A stretch of 64,000 nt of DNA from Parasponia andersonii (GCA_002914805.1 JXTB01000018.1:79236-143235), one strand, 5' to 3'; counted from the first letter of the stretch, positions 11,848 through 24,149 are shown. The notes: generated from the letters alone by a model not told the origin. Numbers and translations: made by a program.

Positions 11848-14800
11848 ATGACAGTGGCAAATATGGCAGCAGACTCGGATTATGGGGCTTTCATGGAGAA
11901 ATTCCTTCTGCAGTTAGACTCTTCTGAACAACTTCCCCTGAATGCCCTCACTTTTGCCGTCAAAGACATGTAAGTCCCTCTATTACTATTCATTTAATTT
12001 CCTACTTTTTTCTCACTATTTTACGTTTTTATTTGATGGGTACATGAAAATTCATAATATCATATCTTTTATGCTCATATGTTCAATTTCTACGTTGGCT
12101 TTTTTCAAACTTCTTAGCCTTATGTTGTGTGTATATAATTCAGGTATTAGTGGCTTTGTTTTATCTGCATTCTTTCGACTCTCAAGGGGCTTCTGTGTGC
12201 CTAACACCTTTTTTTTTTTTTTTTTCAACTTGGAAATTCCAGATTTGATGTGGATGGATATGTTACTGGATTTGGAAATCCTGACTGGGCAAGGACTCAC
12301 CCGGCTGCCACGTTAACGGCTCCTGCTGTTTTGACTATCTTAAGAGCAGGAGCCATAGGTGTTGGTAAAACTGTCATGGATGAAATGGCATACAGGTTGT
12401 ATATATGGAAAAGTCAGGAAACGTATTATTAGTATTACTGCGTGGTTTCAGATAAACATAATCATTTTGAGGAAAAGAGTTAAGTGTATATGATTAGTAT
12501 TATTGCGTCGTTTCAGATAACCCTAATGACTTTGAGCAAAAAGAGTTAAGTGTAAGTGTATAAACAAAATGATAAATCACGTGGTTTCAAAAGGCTATCT
12601 TAAACGTTAAAGGCTCCTAGTTGAAAAGGACCTCAGATTTTAATATTATATTTGATAGTCATACAATTTAATGGAGGACATATTTTGGCAGTATAAATGG
12701 AGAGAACAAACATTATGGCACTCCCAGAAACCCTTGTGCACCAGATAGAGTGCCTGGAGGGTCTTCTAGCGGATCAGCTGTTGCAGTTGGTGCAGGCCTT
12801 GTTGATTTCTCCTTAGGCGAGTTATTCTTACCTCTATCATCTTTTTTTTTGTTTCTTCTTGATTTATCATTTTCATCATTTCTCTTTATTACAGGAACTG
12901 ATACTGGAGGAAGTGTAAGAGTACCTGCATCTTATTGTGGAGTTTTCGGGTTTAGGCCTTCTCATGATGTCATTTCTACTTCTGGAGTTACACCTATGGC
13001 ACAAAGTTTTGATACAGTCGGTAAGGAAATAACAAGTTATGAATACAGTTGATATTAGCAACCTGGTCAAGCTGATTTCACGGTTTGCAAATTTTTTGGA
13101 TTGCAACAAACAAACATTTTTTTTTCACCAATTGTTTTCCCCCCATCCATTTGGCTGAATTCATGCACTTGAATAATGTATATATACATGCGTACATTTA
13201 TATGCATATATTTTTTGGGGGACGATGGGTGTTTTCTTATCCATGTTTTTGCTGAACTATCTAATACTTAACTCTTCTTTTGACACCAACTTCTGGTTTA
13301 GGATGGTTTTCTAGGGATCCGGTGCTTTTGAATAGAGTTGGGCGGGTACTACTGCAATTGCCACATCTAGAACCTATCAGACCCTCTCAGTTTATCATTG
13401 CGGAAGACTGTTTCCAGCTTTCGACTACTCCGAGCAATCAAGTGGTAGAAGGTCTTGTTAAATCAATAGAGAAGTTATTTGGAGGTAAGTGAATTCAGTT
13501 CATATGTAGAACTGTGGCCCTGTTTGACTTCGTTTTGGTTAATATGCTACCTAGACAAGTCTCTATATTTTTCTCTAGCATCAAATGACACAGCTCTGCT
13601 TGCTAGAGAATTGATAAATCACTTGAAAATGGTCATTTATGTTTATTTCTTGTGATGCAACACAGGAAAATTTGCTACGAAAAATAAAGATGAAAATTTT
13701 ATTTGTATTTTGTCTTTATATTTCTCATTGAGTGAGATATCATTTATGCATCTGTACTTACTAATGCAGGTCATCTTGTAAAGAATGCCAGCCTTGGGGA
13801 CTATGTCAGGGACAAAGTTCCAAGTTTGAAAAGTTTCCTCAATAAAGGAAATGCTGAAGAAGAATACAGCATACCATCATTGGCAGCCTTATCAAGTGCT
13901 ATGCGTTTGCTTCAAAGGTACAGATTGTTCTATTGGATTCAATTGACTTTAATGATAAATTAAGGAACCTGCTACGTGAAATCTGGCTTGATTAATTTAT
14001 GTGTTATTCTCAATCTCTACCATTTCTAGTGCAGGTATGAATTTAAAGACAATCATGGTGAATGGGTCAAAACAGTCAAGCCTGATTTAGGTCCTGGGAT
14101 ATCAGAACGTGTATGGGAAGCTCTTGAGACAACGGATGAAAATATTAATGTCTGTCGCTCTGTGAAGACTGAATTACGTGCTGCTCTCAGTGCTCTTCTT
14201 GGGGTACCATCTCTATCTCTAATCTTGGCCTTAAGCTATAGTTCTACTTCCACATTTTAGTACTGTAACAAAACAATCCCAGGCATAAAATTAATTTCTA
14301 TAATCTTGTGCTTAGATATCCAGCAGCATTAAACTTTTAATGATGTCTTTGATCAAATTTCTCGTGGACAAATAGCATAAAAAGGCATTAGCCTTTCCGC
14401 GTAGCGCCTTGAACATGAATAATTTGGTATTGCTACTACTGATGCATATTAGGAATCAGGATTTGGATGGAAGAATATGAACCCTGCATTTGCCTCCTGC
14501 TTTGCTATTACAAGCGGCTCATAGCGAAAACAGGCACACTTATTTTGACTCATTACTTGTCTTCACCACTAATTTGGATTATTGCCAGGATTTTGGTGTC
14601 CTTGCTATTCCTACTGTTCCAGGACCACCACCAAAACTACAGACACCTGCAACGACACTGGAGGTTTTTCGTGCCAGAGCATTTAGCTTGCTGTCCATTG
14701 CCGGAGTATCCGGATTTTGCCAGGTTTTCTCTCTATTTCTCTTGTTTTTCTTCATGTATACAGATGTTTTCGAGCATATTCAATATATCAAGCATGTTAC

Positions 14801-14997
14801 AATCTTTTCCTTTTTCAATCATTGGTTTTTTCCTGTGTACCTAATAGGTGAGCATACCACTGGGGCAGCATGATGACCTTCCTCTGTCAGTTTCCTTACT
14901 GGCAAAACGTGGCTCAGATGGGTTCCTGCTCAATCTTGTGGAGACCATTTATCAAACTTTCAAAGAACAGATTGTGGATACCCAACAAGATAGATAA
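11848..14997 (+). CDS. AMI1: Amidase 1-like (indole-3-acetamide amidohydrolase), amidase signature family
   Basis: Nine exons are predicted: 11848-11969, 12243-12395, 12692-12816, 12895-13020, 13302-13484, 13770-13917, 14035-14203, 14589-14723 and 14848-14997. Phases close to 436 residues, near the roughly 425 of Arabidopsis AMI1. The Ser-cisSer-Lys triad is present: Lys39 in AVKD, Ser116 in PGGSSSGSA and Ser140 in [11 protein letters not shown]. The C-terminal block [13 protein letters not shown] and [14 protein letters not shown] is typical. The family hydrolyses indole-3-acetamide to the auxin indole-3-acetic acid in the cytosol. A second in-frame ATG at 11863 is an alternative start. Intron 3 (12817-12894) begins with GC instead of GT; no GT donor nearby keeps the frame into GTDTGG. 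Function is inferred from family; related amidases can take other amides. Confidence 0.9.
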
Positions 14998-16117
14998 GCC
15001 ACTCATTATCGTCTCAGCCTTTTAAAATATACATATATATATATATATATATGCATTGACTCGAACTATAACTAAATACCATAACTCTCTAGCTGTAGTT
15101 CTTCCACAATAATGAAGTTTGCTGCTGCGCGTGTGAAAGAGAAATGACTCATTCCTCACTAAGTTGGCAAGTGAGTGATGTTTTCTTGTTGGATTGGGCT
15201 GAAAATATGATGGCCCAGCTGGAACTCCAGAAATTATGGGCCTTACTTCCCACGGAAATGGACCTGACTAATTGGGCCACAGTGACGGGCAATTTTGCAA
15301 AATGATGTCTTAGGACTGTTATATTGATGATCATTTATTAGTGACTAATTTAGAAGAATGAATTTCCGATTGGTGTAACCACACGTACTTTCAATATTAA
15401 GTTATAAAGTTGAAATCTCTCACCCGAAAGTCAAAAGAAAAAAACTATTGCGATTAATGGAAACTAACACTGTAATTAATATTATCCGCAAAATACTCTC
15501 TTGAAAATGTCCTTTTATTTTTTTAACTTGTTAAGGGCAAAAGAGAGAATGTGAAAAGCGAGTTCAACGGGGTGTGGTAGGTAGGCCCACCGCAGTGCCT
15601 CCTCGTTCAAAATAGTACTGCCAATAAATTCATTCAAAGATGCCAACTTCATTTTTGGCGTTTCCCCTAAAATTGATTTTCTTTTTGTCTTTTTGTCTTT
15701 TTGGTTAAATCTCCACTACTCAAAGCGAACGCCTCTTCTCCTCCGCGTGGAGAGCACGCTTCTATTATGCATATGTGACTTTCCTTGGTCAGTTTGCAAT
15801 TGTTATAACAAAATTGAATCGTCGTTTGGTTACCGGGCAAATTGAGAAGCACGCGCAGAAAACCCGCGTAATGGATATATTTAGGGGGTTTTACTAATAT
15901 TTATTATTTTTTAATGTGCTTAGTTTTCTCCGGCAGCTTACTTGAGTGGCTGCCCAATCATGACTAATGACTTGGTGTGAAGTGACTGACTATGCAAAGA
16001 AGAGTAAGCGAATCCTTGAAATCGAATTTGTTTGTGTTTCACATTCTTACTGTACACACTCTCTATAGAGGCCAAAGCACCTATTTATTGAGAAATTTTT
16101 CTGCATTTGAATCAGAT

Positions 16118-16153
<36 letters not shown>

Positions 16154-16179
16154 GTTATAGAAGTAGTCGTAGTACTAGT
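14998..16179. promoter_or_regulatory. AMI1-MVK spacer with a cluster of site II (TGGGCC/T) elements
   Basis: No gene supported. Four TGGGCY elements lie within about 85 bp: 15195-15200 (+), 15212-15217 (-), 15237-15242 (+) and 15273-15278 (+). A fifth is at 15584-15589 (-). Such elements are bound by TCP factors in promoters of housekeeping and growth genes. They lie 600-1000 bp upstream of mevalonate kinase. An (AG)n tract at about 16123-16150 sits directly before its start codon and is probably leader sequence. Transcription start and real promoter limits cannot be read from the sequence. Confidence 0.4.
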
Positions 16180-18880
16180 ATGGAAGTGAAAGCTAGAGCT
16201 CCCGGAAAGATCATACTTTCCGGTGAACACGCGGTGGTTCATGGATCCACGGCCGTCGCTTCCTCCATTAACCTCTACACCTATGTCACTCTTCGCTTTC
16301 CCACTCCCGCCGGTAATCCACTATTCTCTTTTGATTAATTTAAATTTGGATTTGGGTTTTTGGGGAGCACTTGAATTTACACGAATGCAAGTTCTGGGAT
16401 TTGGTTGGAATGATGATTGGAACATTCCCTTTTGAGCTCAGAGTCCCATCTTCGCTCGAATTTCTTGTTTTTATTAATTAATNTTTTTTTAAAAAAAAAA
16501 TAATAATAAATGGCTTCTGTGTTGTTCATTTTGTGTTAGTTTGTTGATGTAACAACTGCCTCATGGGTTGGCTTCTATTACAATAGACCTGAAATCATAT
16601 GCATACATTCGCATTTCATTCAATTTAGAGGTGAAAAAATAATAATAATAAATGGCTTCTTGTGTTGTTCATTTTGTGTTAGTTTGTTGATGTAACAGCC
16701 TGCCTCATGGGTTGACTTCTATTACAATAGACCTGAAATCATATGCATACATTCGCATTTCATTCAATTTAGAGGTGCCAATTGGTTTTGCTGGCCAAAC
16801 TTACAATAATCATGTAGTTATAGTCATGTCCTCAGTACTTAGATAAACAAGCTTTGTAGAATGCACGATTAAAACTCATGCTGATGTTTTCTTTGCATCG
16901 AATAATTTATTGTCTAATTCAATAGAAAATAAATAAATAAATAAAGTGTTACTAATGGAGTCACTTAATTGTATTTCTCTGAGTAATAAGTTTTCTTTGA
17001 CAAATTTCTTGTTTATTTCAGTGCGGCCCAGGTTGATGGTTTCTTATTGACTTCATTTGCTTTCCTTTCGTATGTAGACAATGATGATACCTTGAAACTC
17101 CAGCTTAATGATATGGCATTGGAGTTCTCATGGCCAATTGCTAGAATCAAAGAAGCACTATCTGAGTTGGGCATTCCTAATCCATCGACACCAGCCTCTT
17201 GCTCGATAGAGGCAATGAAATCGATAGCAGCTCTAGTTGAGGAACAAAACATCCCAGAGGCAAAAAATTTTCTTGCTTCTGGGGTATCGGCTTTTCTTTG
17301 GCTCTATGCATCTATTCAAGGGTATAAGTCCATTGTTTTTTATTGTGCTGTCGAAAACTTTCTCCTAGTTTAAAATTTTAGTTTGATATTTTGTTTCTTA
17401 TTTTCTGTCTCAGATTTAAGCCTGCTACCGTGGTTGTTACTTCTGAGCTTCCTCTAGGTTCGGGTTTGGGTTCCTCTGCTGCAATTTGTGTTGCACTCTC
17501 AGCTGCTTTCCTTTCCTTTTCGGACTCGGTAAACATAGATTTGAACCACCAAGGATGGTTAGCATTTGCGGATGAAGAACTTGACCTACTAAACAGATGG
17601 GCTTTTGAAGGTGAAAAGATAGTCCATGGAAGGCCATCTGGAATTGACAATACAGTGAGCACTTATGGTACGTTATCTTTGAGCTGCACCTGAAAAGTAT
17701 TTCTTCTTTTAATCGAAATTTTTTACTTTTGCCCTTTCTTTCCATATTTTGTCATCTAAATACATGTATGTCATTTTAGCTCCTAAAATGAGCGGAGAAT
17801 TAATTTATCCGATTGGTTTACTTAGAATAATTTGTGAGAATATAGTCTTAACAAGAAGCTTTAAGTAACAGGTAAGAAGTATGTGTAGCTACAGGGTAGA
17901 AAGAGAGCCATACTTTTGTTTGTTGGACACGAAATTATTCGTCTCTTATCTATCAAATGTAGCAGGACAATCCATCTGGAAGTTCATATTAGTATACCTT
18001 GTGCAACAGGTAATATGATCCAGTTCAAGTCGGGTAATTTGACTCGCATCAGGTCCAATTTGCCACTCAAAATGCTCATCACAAACACAAAAGTTGGAAG
18101 GAACACTAAGGCTCTAGTAGCCGGTGTCTCAGAGAGAAGCTTGAGGCACCCAGATGCCATGAATTTTGTCTTTAACGCCGTAGATTCCATTAGCAAGGAA
18201 CTATCGACCATTATTCAGTCTCCTATTGGGGACGACCTCTCAGTTACTCAAAAGGAAGAGAAGATAGAAGAGTTGATGGAAATGAACCAAGGTTTGCTAC
18301 AAAGCATGGGGGTCAGCCATGCTTCGATAGAAACTGTTCTCCGAACAACATTGAAATACAAGTTAGCTTCCAAGTTGACAGGAGCCGGTGGTGGTGGCTG
18401 CGTTTTAACGCTACTGCCGAACTGTATCCTTTTGTTCTGTTTATGCCGCATATTTTCTAAGTTCTTAATATTTTGAATACTAAGAGCCTGTTGGTAACTC
18501 ATTTGCTTTTTTGTTTGTTATTTTTCAAATTCGAACCTCACCCTCCCCCCAACCCCCGCCGGCGGAAAAAAAAAACCAAAAAAAAAAAAGTAAGAGAAGT
18601 TAACACGCAACCAAAATAACCTTTTGGTAACGTTCGTTTTCTTTGTTTTTCAAAAGTAAAAACCCAAAAAGTGTTGTCATGCAACCCGTGAGTAATTTAG
18701 ATATGTACTTTTTCTTTACCAAGTACTTCAGATCTTCTTTTGACCTTAACCCATATATCAGTGTTATCAGGAACAGTTGTTGATAAAGTGATCTCCGAGC
18801 TCGAGTCATGCGGATTCCAGTGTTTCACCGCTGGAATTGGAGGGAGTGGCGTTGAGATTTACTTGGGTGGCTCGTCCTGA
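16180..18880 (+). CDS. MVK: Mevalonate kinase (GHMP kinase family)
   Basis: Five exons are predicted: 16180-16312, 17078-17321, 17414-17667, 18010-18423 and 18762-18880. Phases close to 387 residues, the usual plant length. It starts [20 protein letters not shown], the canonical N-terminal GHMP motif. The ATP-binding loop [11 protein letters not shown] is in exon 3, with [15 protein letters not shown] after it, and motif 3 is [10 protein letters not shown] near the end of exon 4. The enzyme phosphorylates mevalonate to 5-phosphomevalonate with ATP in the cytosolic mevalonate pathway, feeding sterols and sesquiterpenes. For exon 5 the upstream AG at 18760-18761 was chosen, because the next AG (18770) would create an immediate stop. 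This gives [10 protein letters not shown]. Intron 1 carries a tandem duplication, and an N base at 16483. Confidence 0.95.
16501..16776 (+). repeat. About 143-bp tandem duplication in MVK intron 1
   Basis: Two nearly identical units lie head to tail. Both contain AATGGCTTCT, TGTTGTTCATTTTGTG, GACCTGAAATCATATGC and ATTCAATTTAGAGGTG; for example TCATGGG occurs at 16561 and 16705. They differ by a few substitutions and 1-2 bp indels, so the event is recent. The duplication is intronic and does not touch splice sites. Confidence 0.9.
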
Positions 18881-19554
18881 TTTTTGCGGCCATCAACTAA
18901 TAATCGAGCTGCACAATTTGCTGCTGTCTGTCTCGGCTTTCTGAGTTGTCTGTACATTAATCATGTTACTGCTACTTTCCACTGGAATTAGGTTAATTTA
19001 AACACCATTTTTCTGGTTTTCCCATCTGCTTCATTAACAAGTTTTGGTTTAAATTATTTTTGGGTTCAACTTCGCGTCCTAGAAAGATTCATTAAGAGAT
19101 GACGAAGCTACAAAATGCCATTAGGGATGATATTGTGGTATTAACGATGCTTGCTTGAACCGATTGGCAGTCTCATCTTATGGTGTTCAAGATTTGAAAG
19201 ATTTTTGAGTATCCAAAATAATTGACCCTATTAGTTGTTCGAGGAGAAAGTCGGAAACATCACTAATTATGTAGTAATTATTAACATCTTCGGCCACAAC
19301 ACCTCATCTTTATTTTCTTTTTCTTACAATATATATATAGGTCTTTACTTTCTATTTCTTACACACACACGCTCCTTATATAATATATCGTATATGTTTC
19401 GTATATGTTTATATACTCAACATCAAAGCAACTGAGACTTGTTTATGCATGTACATAGTTTAGACGCTTTACAGACGACTCCATACTTTCATTGAAACAC
19501 TAGAAGATGGTACGACTTCATCAGACACACACCAGCATAAGATGGAAACGCACT
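18881..19554. other. Convergent 3' spacer (MVK / dehydrogenase)
   Basis: Region between the ends of two convergent genes. It should contain both 3' UTRs. AT-rich; nothing else is recognised. Confidence 0.5.
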
Positions 19555-20583
19555 TTAACCATTAACTATAGCACCACCTGCCAAAAACAAAACCAAACAA
19601 TGGAAAGGATAAGTAAGTTATAACAGCCGAAACAACTTACTTGGCACATACATTGTCTCGTAAGTAACTCACCATTAGGGTGAAGGACTTGGCCGGTCAT
19701 ATAAGAGGAGCAATGGTTGCAGGCAAGGAAAACATACGAGGGTGCAACCTCAATAGGCTGGCCAGCTCGCTTCATCGGAACTTCAGAGCCAATCCGTGCC
19801 GTCTCTTCCTCGCTGAAAGTGGCCGGAATCAATGGCGTCCATATTGGTCCTGGAGCTACGCCATTAACGCGTATTCCTCTGTTTACAAGCTGAAGTGCAA
19901 GTCCCCTGGTGAACGCCACAATGGCACCTTTTGTGGCAGCGTAGTCCAGCAGCTCTGGACTCCCCTTATATGCTACTATGGAGGTCGTGTTGATTATGGT
20001 ACTCCCTTCTCTCATGTGCTTCATAGCATGCCTACCATAGAAAACAAAATATCATCTTCTCTCGGATGTTATAAGTTAGTTATACAAAATAGCAAGTATA
20101 AGCTAGTGCACTTCTGAGTCAAACCATATGATCTGATGAACATCGGACTCGTTTACCTGGTCATGAAGAAATGGGAGAAAATATTAGTCCTGAAAACCCT
20201 CTCAAGTCTTTCTTCAGTAATCTCCTCGACAGAGCTCGCCTTGTACTGCTCAGCGGCGTTGTTAACCAGAATATCTATACGGCCATAAGCGTTCACCACC
20301 TCATCCACCACTCTCTTGCAATTTTCGTCGTACCCCAGATCAGCCGCTACTGCTATGGGATCTTTGGCATCTGGGGTCTTTGATTCTCCGAGTATTCTTA
20401 GTGTATCATGAGCGTCTTTGTCTTCTTGACCCTTCACGTATGTGAAGGCCACGGTTGCGCCCTCTAGAGCAAAGCAATGACTCACAGCTCGGCCAATCCC
20501 AGAGTCTCCGCCAGTCACCAACGCTATCTTGCCCTGCATGAATTCTCATGCTACTTTTAGTCCCATTAATATAAGGGTACATG

Positions 20584-20616
<33 letters not shown>

Positions 20617-20904
20617 CTGTATAGGAAAACTTAAAGCGGTTCTGAAACAAGGTTAGAATTTAACTACTTGGAGCTTATTTGAGGGTCGATAATGTTGGCT
20701 TGAGAAAGCAGGGGTAGGTTCCATAACATGCTCTTTCCCTGGCTGAGTTTCTTGCCTCTGAGGAGGGAATTGCTGCTGCTCACCTGAAGCCATTCTCTGA
20801 AACACTAAAAGAGGACTCTTCGGGGTCCTGTGATTACTTTTAGGGAACCAGGTTAAAGCTCTAGTTGACAAGGCTCTTGAAGATAACACCAACCTAGCAA
20901 ACAT
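19555..20904 (-). CDS. Short-chain dehydrogenase, glucose and ribitol dehydrogenase homologue (seed type)
   Basis: On the minus strand the exons are 20904-20668, 20533-20157, 20031-19673 and 19577-19555, closing to 331 residues. From the internal ATG at 20793 it would be 294. The core is a classical SDR: TGGDSGIGRAV for cofactor binding, NNAAEQY, NTTSIVA with the catalytic Ser, and YAATK with the catalytic Tyr and Lys. The N-terminus before the core (QETQPGKEH, SNKLQ) matches plant glucose/ribitol dehydrogenase homologues such as At1g54870, a seed-maturation protein. The first 37 residues are rich in Arg, Ser and Leu and look like an organelle transit peptide. A similar segment is visible in the broken neighbour copy, which supports the long start. 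By family it reduces or oxidises sugars or polyols with NAD(P). The real substrate is not known from sequence. Confidence 0.9.
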
Positions 20905-20961
20905 ATAAAGGTGGACTCTTATAGTGATAAGTGTCCCGTGAATTTCTCCTGGTTAGGGATT

Positions 20962-21038
20962 GAGATATACACTTTAAATGGAAAACGTTCTGTGACGTGG
21001 CAGAAGAGCCTGTCCACGTGTCCAGTCGTTTGCATGCA
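20962..21038 (-). promoter_or_regulatory. Seed/ABA-type promoter of the intact dehydrogenase
   Basis: Upstream of the minus-strand start (20904) lie a TATA-like GTATATC at about 20963-20970, an ABRE-type GACGTGG at 20994-21000, a G-box/ABRE CACGTGTC at 21015-21022 and an RY element CATGCA at 21033-21038. ABRE plus RY is the usual combination under ABI5 and ABI3/LEC control in maturing seeds. Spacing from TATA to ATG (about 60 bp) suits the longer start codon. Confidence 0.55.
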
Positions 21039-22731
21039 GCTGACACATCACTGCAAAGGGACTGTCTTGTTTTGATTATGATGAGCCAGGTTGCCACGTT
21101 GGGAAAGGGCCATCTAGAGTACTCATCCACAGAAGCTATGGAATTGGACAGTACAGGAAGCACACCCGGTTCTAGCTATAAGCCAATATTTCAAGTATTC
21201 CCTCGCTTGTCAGCTTGTGGTCAGTAGGTCTCATAGTGTTCTTATATATGTACTGTCAATCTGATATGATTGCATTAGTCAAGGTTTAGTTAGAGGCTTA
21301 GAGCATTAATATAAGACGACGTGTAGTTATGAGTTAAAGGAATTGTGTTAACAAATGAATAATCCTGAAGTGCTGTCTCCTTTATCTCTCTCTGAAATGA
21401 GAAATACATTAATTATCCTAAAATTGAAATCCACAGACTAACAATATAGACCATAGCAGCCTCTACGTGAGCCTTTATATATTCTCCCCTGGATTTTGGC
21501 CTTTTTTTTTGTGGCGCAATTTCCTTCGACTCCATATGTTTTAACATGGCTAGTTGAGTGGTCTGCAATCTACATGATGTTAAATTTGAACAGTAATATT
21601 TTATAAGATATCCTAGCTATAAATGAATAAACCTAAAACTTGTTACTGAACCTTCAAATTCTGGATTGCTATATAGAAGGTTACATCAGGCTATTGAGAA
21701 ATCAAGTGTGTTATTTAAAGATTGGTTTACCTTTCAATTTTCTTTTTCTGATATGTTCATAGTATTTCATTTACTCATAGACTTGCTGTTCTAGAGTTAT
21801 TTGGACTTGTTCTCCTTTCTCCTCCTTGTTTTAAATCTCATGAACCTCCTCCTTACATTTATTTGCTTGCTTAGTTCTGACCCTTTGGCTCCTCTAATTT
21901 TCGCGCTGGTCCCCTCTTGTTCTGCTGTTGAATACTAGCCAAAGAGTGAATGTAGAAACATATAATTCGTCCGAATCTGGAACACAGTAAGGACCTAAGC
22001 AAAGGTTACTAATTGGATAAGGCAGTATCCAATTACAGCCCAACTAAAGGTAATAATGTACACCTTTCGAAAGCCACTCCACCTTATTAAATTCAGCGAC
22101 TTTTTTTCTTCCCTTTTTTATTATCCCCACCTTCTGTTTTTTCCAGAGTTGGGTAGTTGAAACAGAGATGAGTCCATATTTTTCTCTTAGCAGGGACAAA
22201 ACACCAATCATGGTCTTCATTTTATGCAACATTCTTTTAGGGGTGAAATCGCAGGAAAATGGTAGCATAAGATTGATCACTCCTTCTAACTGGAATAAAT
22301 CATCTGTCTTTTGAGTGAAAATCAAACGCAACGCAGCTGTGCATATATCAGTCTAAACTAAGCTACCATGTTCGACTATATGGTTTAAAATTACGCGTTA
22401 TATTGGCACCCAACTTCATATGTTACTATTCATACTTGGTTAAAACTAGAACGGTTGGATCATAATCCGCATTAAAAATTTTGGTTGCACGAAAATAGTA
22501 CTCGAAGCTCTCATGTTCACGTCAACACGGGTATTTTTATTTTTATATGATACTCAAAAAGTACAACCAGATGTATTTGCAAGCCGCAGTAGATGGCAAG
22601 ACGCTATATAGCTTAGCACCTTAATGCCCTGTAGTACTCTAGTCAAAAACAGTTGACGATCGAGTTACATTATACCATTCCACAAGACACAAAAACCAGC
22701 AAAGAAAAAAGGAGGAATCCAACACTTGACT
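21039..22731. other. Spacer between the two dehydrogenase copies
   Basis: No supportable gene. A 95-codon minus-strand frame at 22044-22331 has no recognisable domain. The left part may hold further promoter sequence of the intact copy and the right part the 3' region of the broken copy. Confidence 0.4.
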
Positions 22732-24149
22732 TCAAGCATTCACAATAGTCCCACCTGCAAATACCAAAAACAAAAAAGTGAACTATATGAGGTAAACTTG
22801 ATATAATTTTGTCCACAGCACCGAAATAAATGATTTAATTCAATCACAAAGGATAGTACAAATGTTATACATTATCATATAGAGACTCACTATTAGGGTG
22901 GAGGACTTGACCGGATATGTAAGAGGAGCGGTGGTTGCAGGCAAGAAACACATACGAGGGTGCAACCTCAATAGGCTGGCCAGCTCGCTTCATAGGCACT
23001 TGGGAGCAAAACTGTGCCGTTTCTTCCTCACTGAAAGAGGCCGGAATCAACGGAGTCCATATCGGTCCCGGAGCGACACCATTAACGCGAATTTACTCGT
23101 CTACAAGCTGAAGTGCAAGTCCCCTGGTGAAGGCAACTATGGCGCCTTTAGTTGCCGTGTAGTCTAGCAACTTTGCGTTCCCCTTGTATGCATTCACCGA
23201 TGTTGTGTTGCTTATGGAGCTCCCTACAAAGCATGCCTATAACAGCATGAAAATCCCATATCAAATTGGAGATCAAAGATTCAAAATGCATAACAACAAT
23301 TAGTTGTGTCTTTTTTTGAACTATAGTGGCTAGTAGTACTTTTAGTCTTAATTACCTGGTTAAGAAGAAGTAGGAGAATACGTTAGTCCTGAAGACTCTC
23401 TCAAGCTTTTCCTCGTCAATCTCTTCAATCGTGCTCGCATTGTACTGCGCGGCGGCGTTGTTCAACGGGATATCTATCCGGCCATACGCGTTCACTACTT
23501 CATCCACCACTCTCTTGCAATTCTCATCGAAACCCAGATCAGCTGGGACAGCAATGGGGTCCTTGGCGTCCAAGGTCTTCGCTACTTTGATCTCTCGGAG
23601 TGTGTCCTGAGCATCTTTGTCCTCTTGACCCTTTACGTATGTGAAGGCCACGGTTGCTCCCTCCAGAGCGGCGGAGTGGCAGACGGCTCGGCCGATCCCG
23701 GAATCGCCTCCAGTCACCAGCGCTGTCGTCCCCTGCAGTTTTTCACACGTTGGTTAATTTTTCTTCAACAAAGCATGCATGGCTTTGAAATTGATCAGTG
23801 TCTAGAAATTTAAGTACGTAGAATCATGCAATAGAATAAGTGATGTTATAAGAAGACTTGGGAATTATATGATATACTCGGAGCTTATTAAAAGGCTTGT
23901 ATTCTGGGGATGTGAACTGAGGGTTGGGGTCCATGGCATGCTCTTTTCCAGGCTGAGTTTCTTGCCTCTGAGGAGGGAATTGCTGGCCTTGTGAAGCCAT
24001 TCTCACAAATACTCTAGTAGGACTCTGTTGGGTCACGGAGAAAAGTTTCGGAAGAGAGAATTCCGATGGTTTTTGAGGTAGGTTTTGGCAGAAGACAAAG
24101 GAAGAGTTCTGATTGGCAAGGCTCTTGTGAACAACACTCTACAAAGCAT
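22732..24149 (-). pseudogene. Broken tandem copy of the glucose/ribitol dehydrogenase homologue
   Basis: The same four-exon layout as the intact copy is kept on the minus strand: about 24149-23878, 23732-23356, 23236-22891 and 22754-22732. Exon 2 is the same length (377 bp) and fully open, with TGGDSGIGRAV and GRIDI. Three lesions are visible. Exon 3 is 346 bp instead of 359, because a net 13-bp loss just after HAL causes a frameshift and an immediate TAG (23224-23226). In the frame after the deletion there is also a TAA at 23093-23095, where the intact copy has GGA. The transit-peptide-like segment starting at 24149 is out of frame with the core (149 bp before the ATG at 24000). The catalytic YTATK is downstream of the break. 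A truncated product is possible but would lack the active-site Tyr-Lys. Confidence 0.85.

Noticed and set aside
11848..18880. AMI1 and MVK as a metabolic gene cluster
   Set aside because: Auxin amide hydrolysis and the mevalonate pathway share no intermediate. No cytochrome P450, terpene synthase or other cluster partner is nearby.
22044..22331. 95-codon minus-strand frame between the dehydrogenase copies
   Set aside because: No recognisable domain, no splice partners and no repeat homologue seen. Possibly transposon debris, but unsupported.
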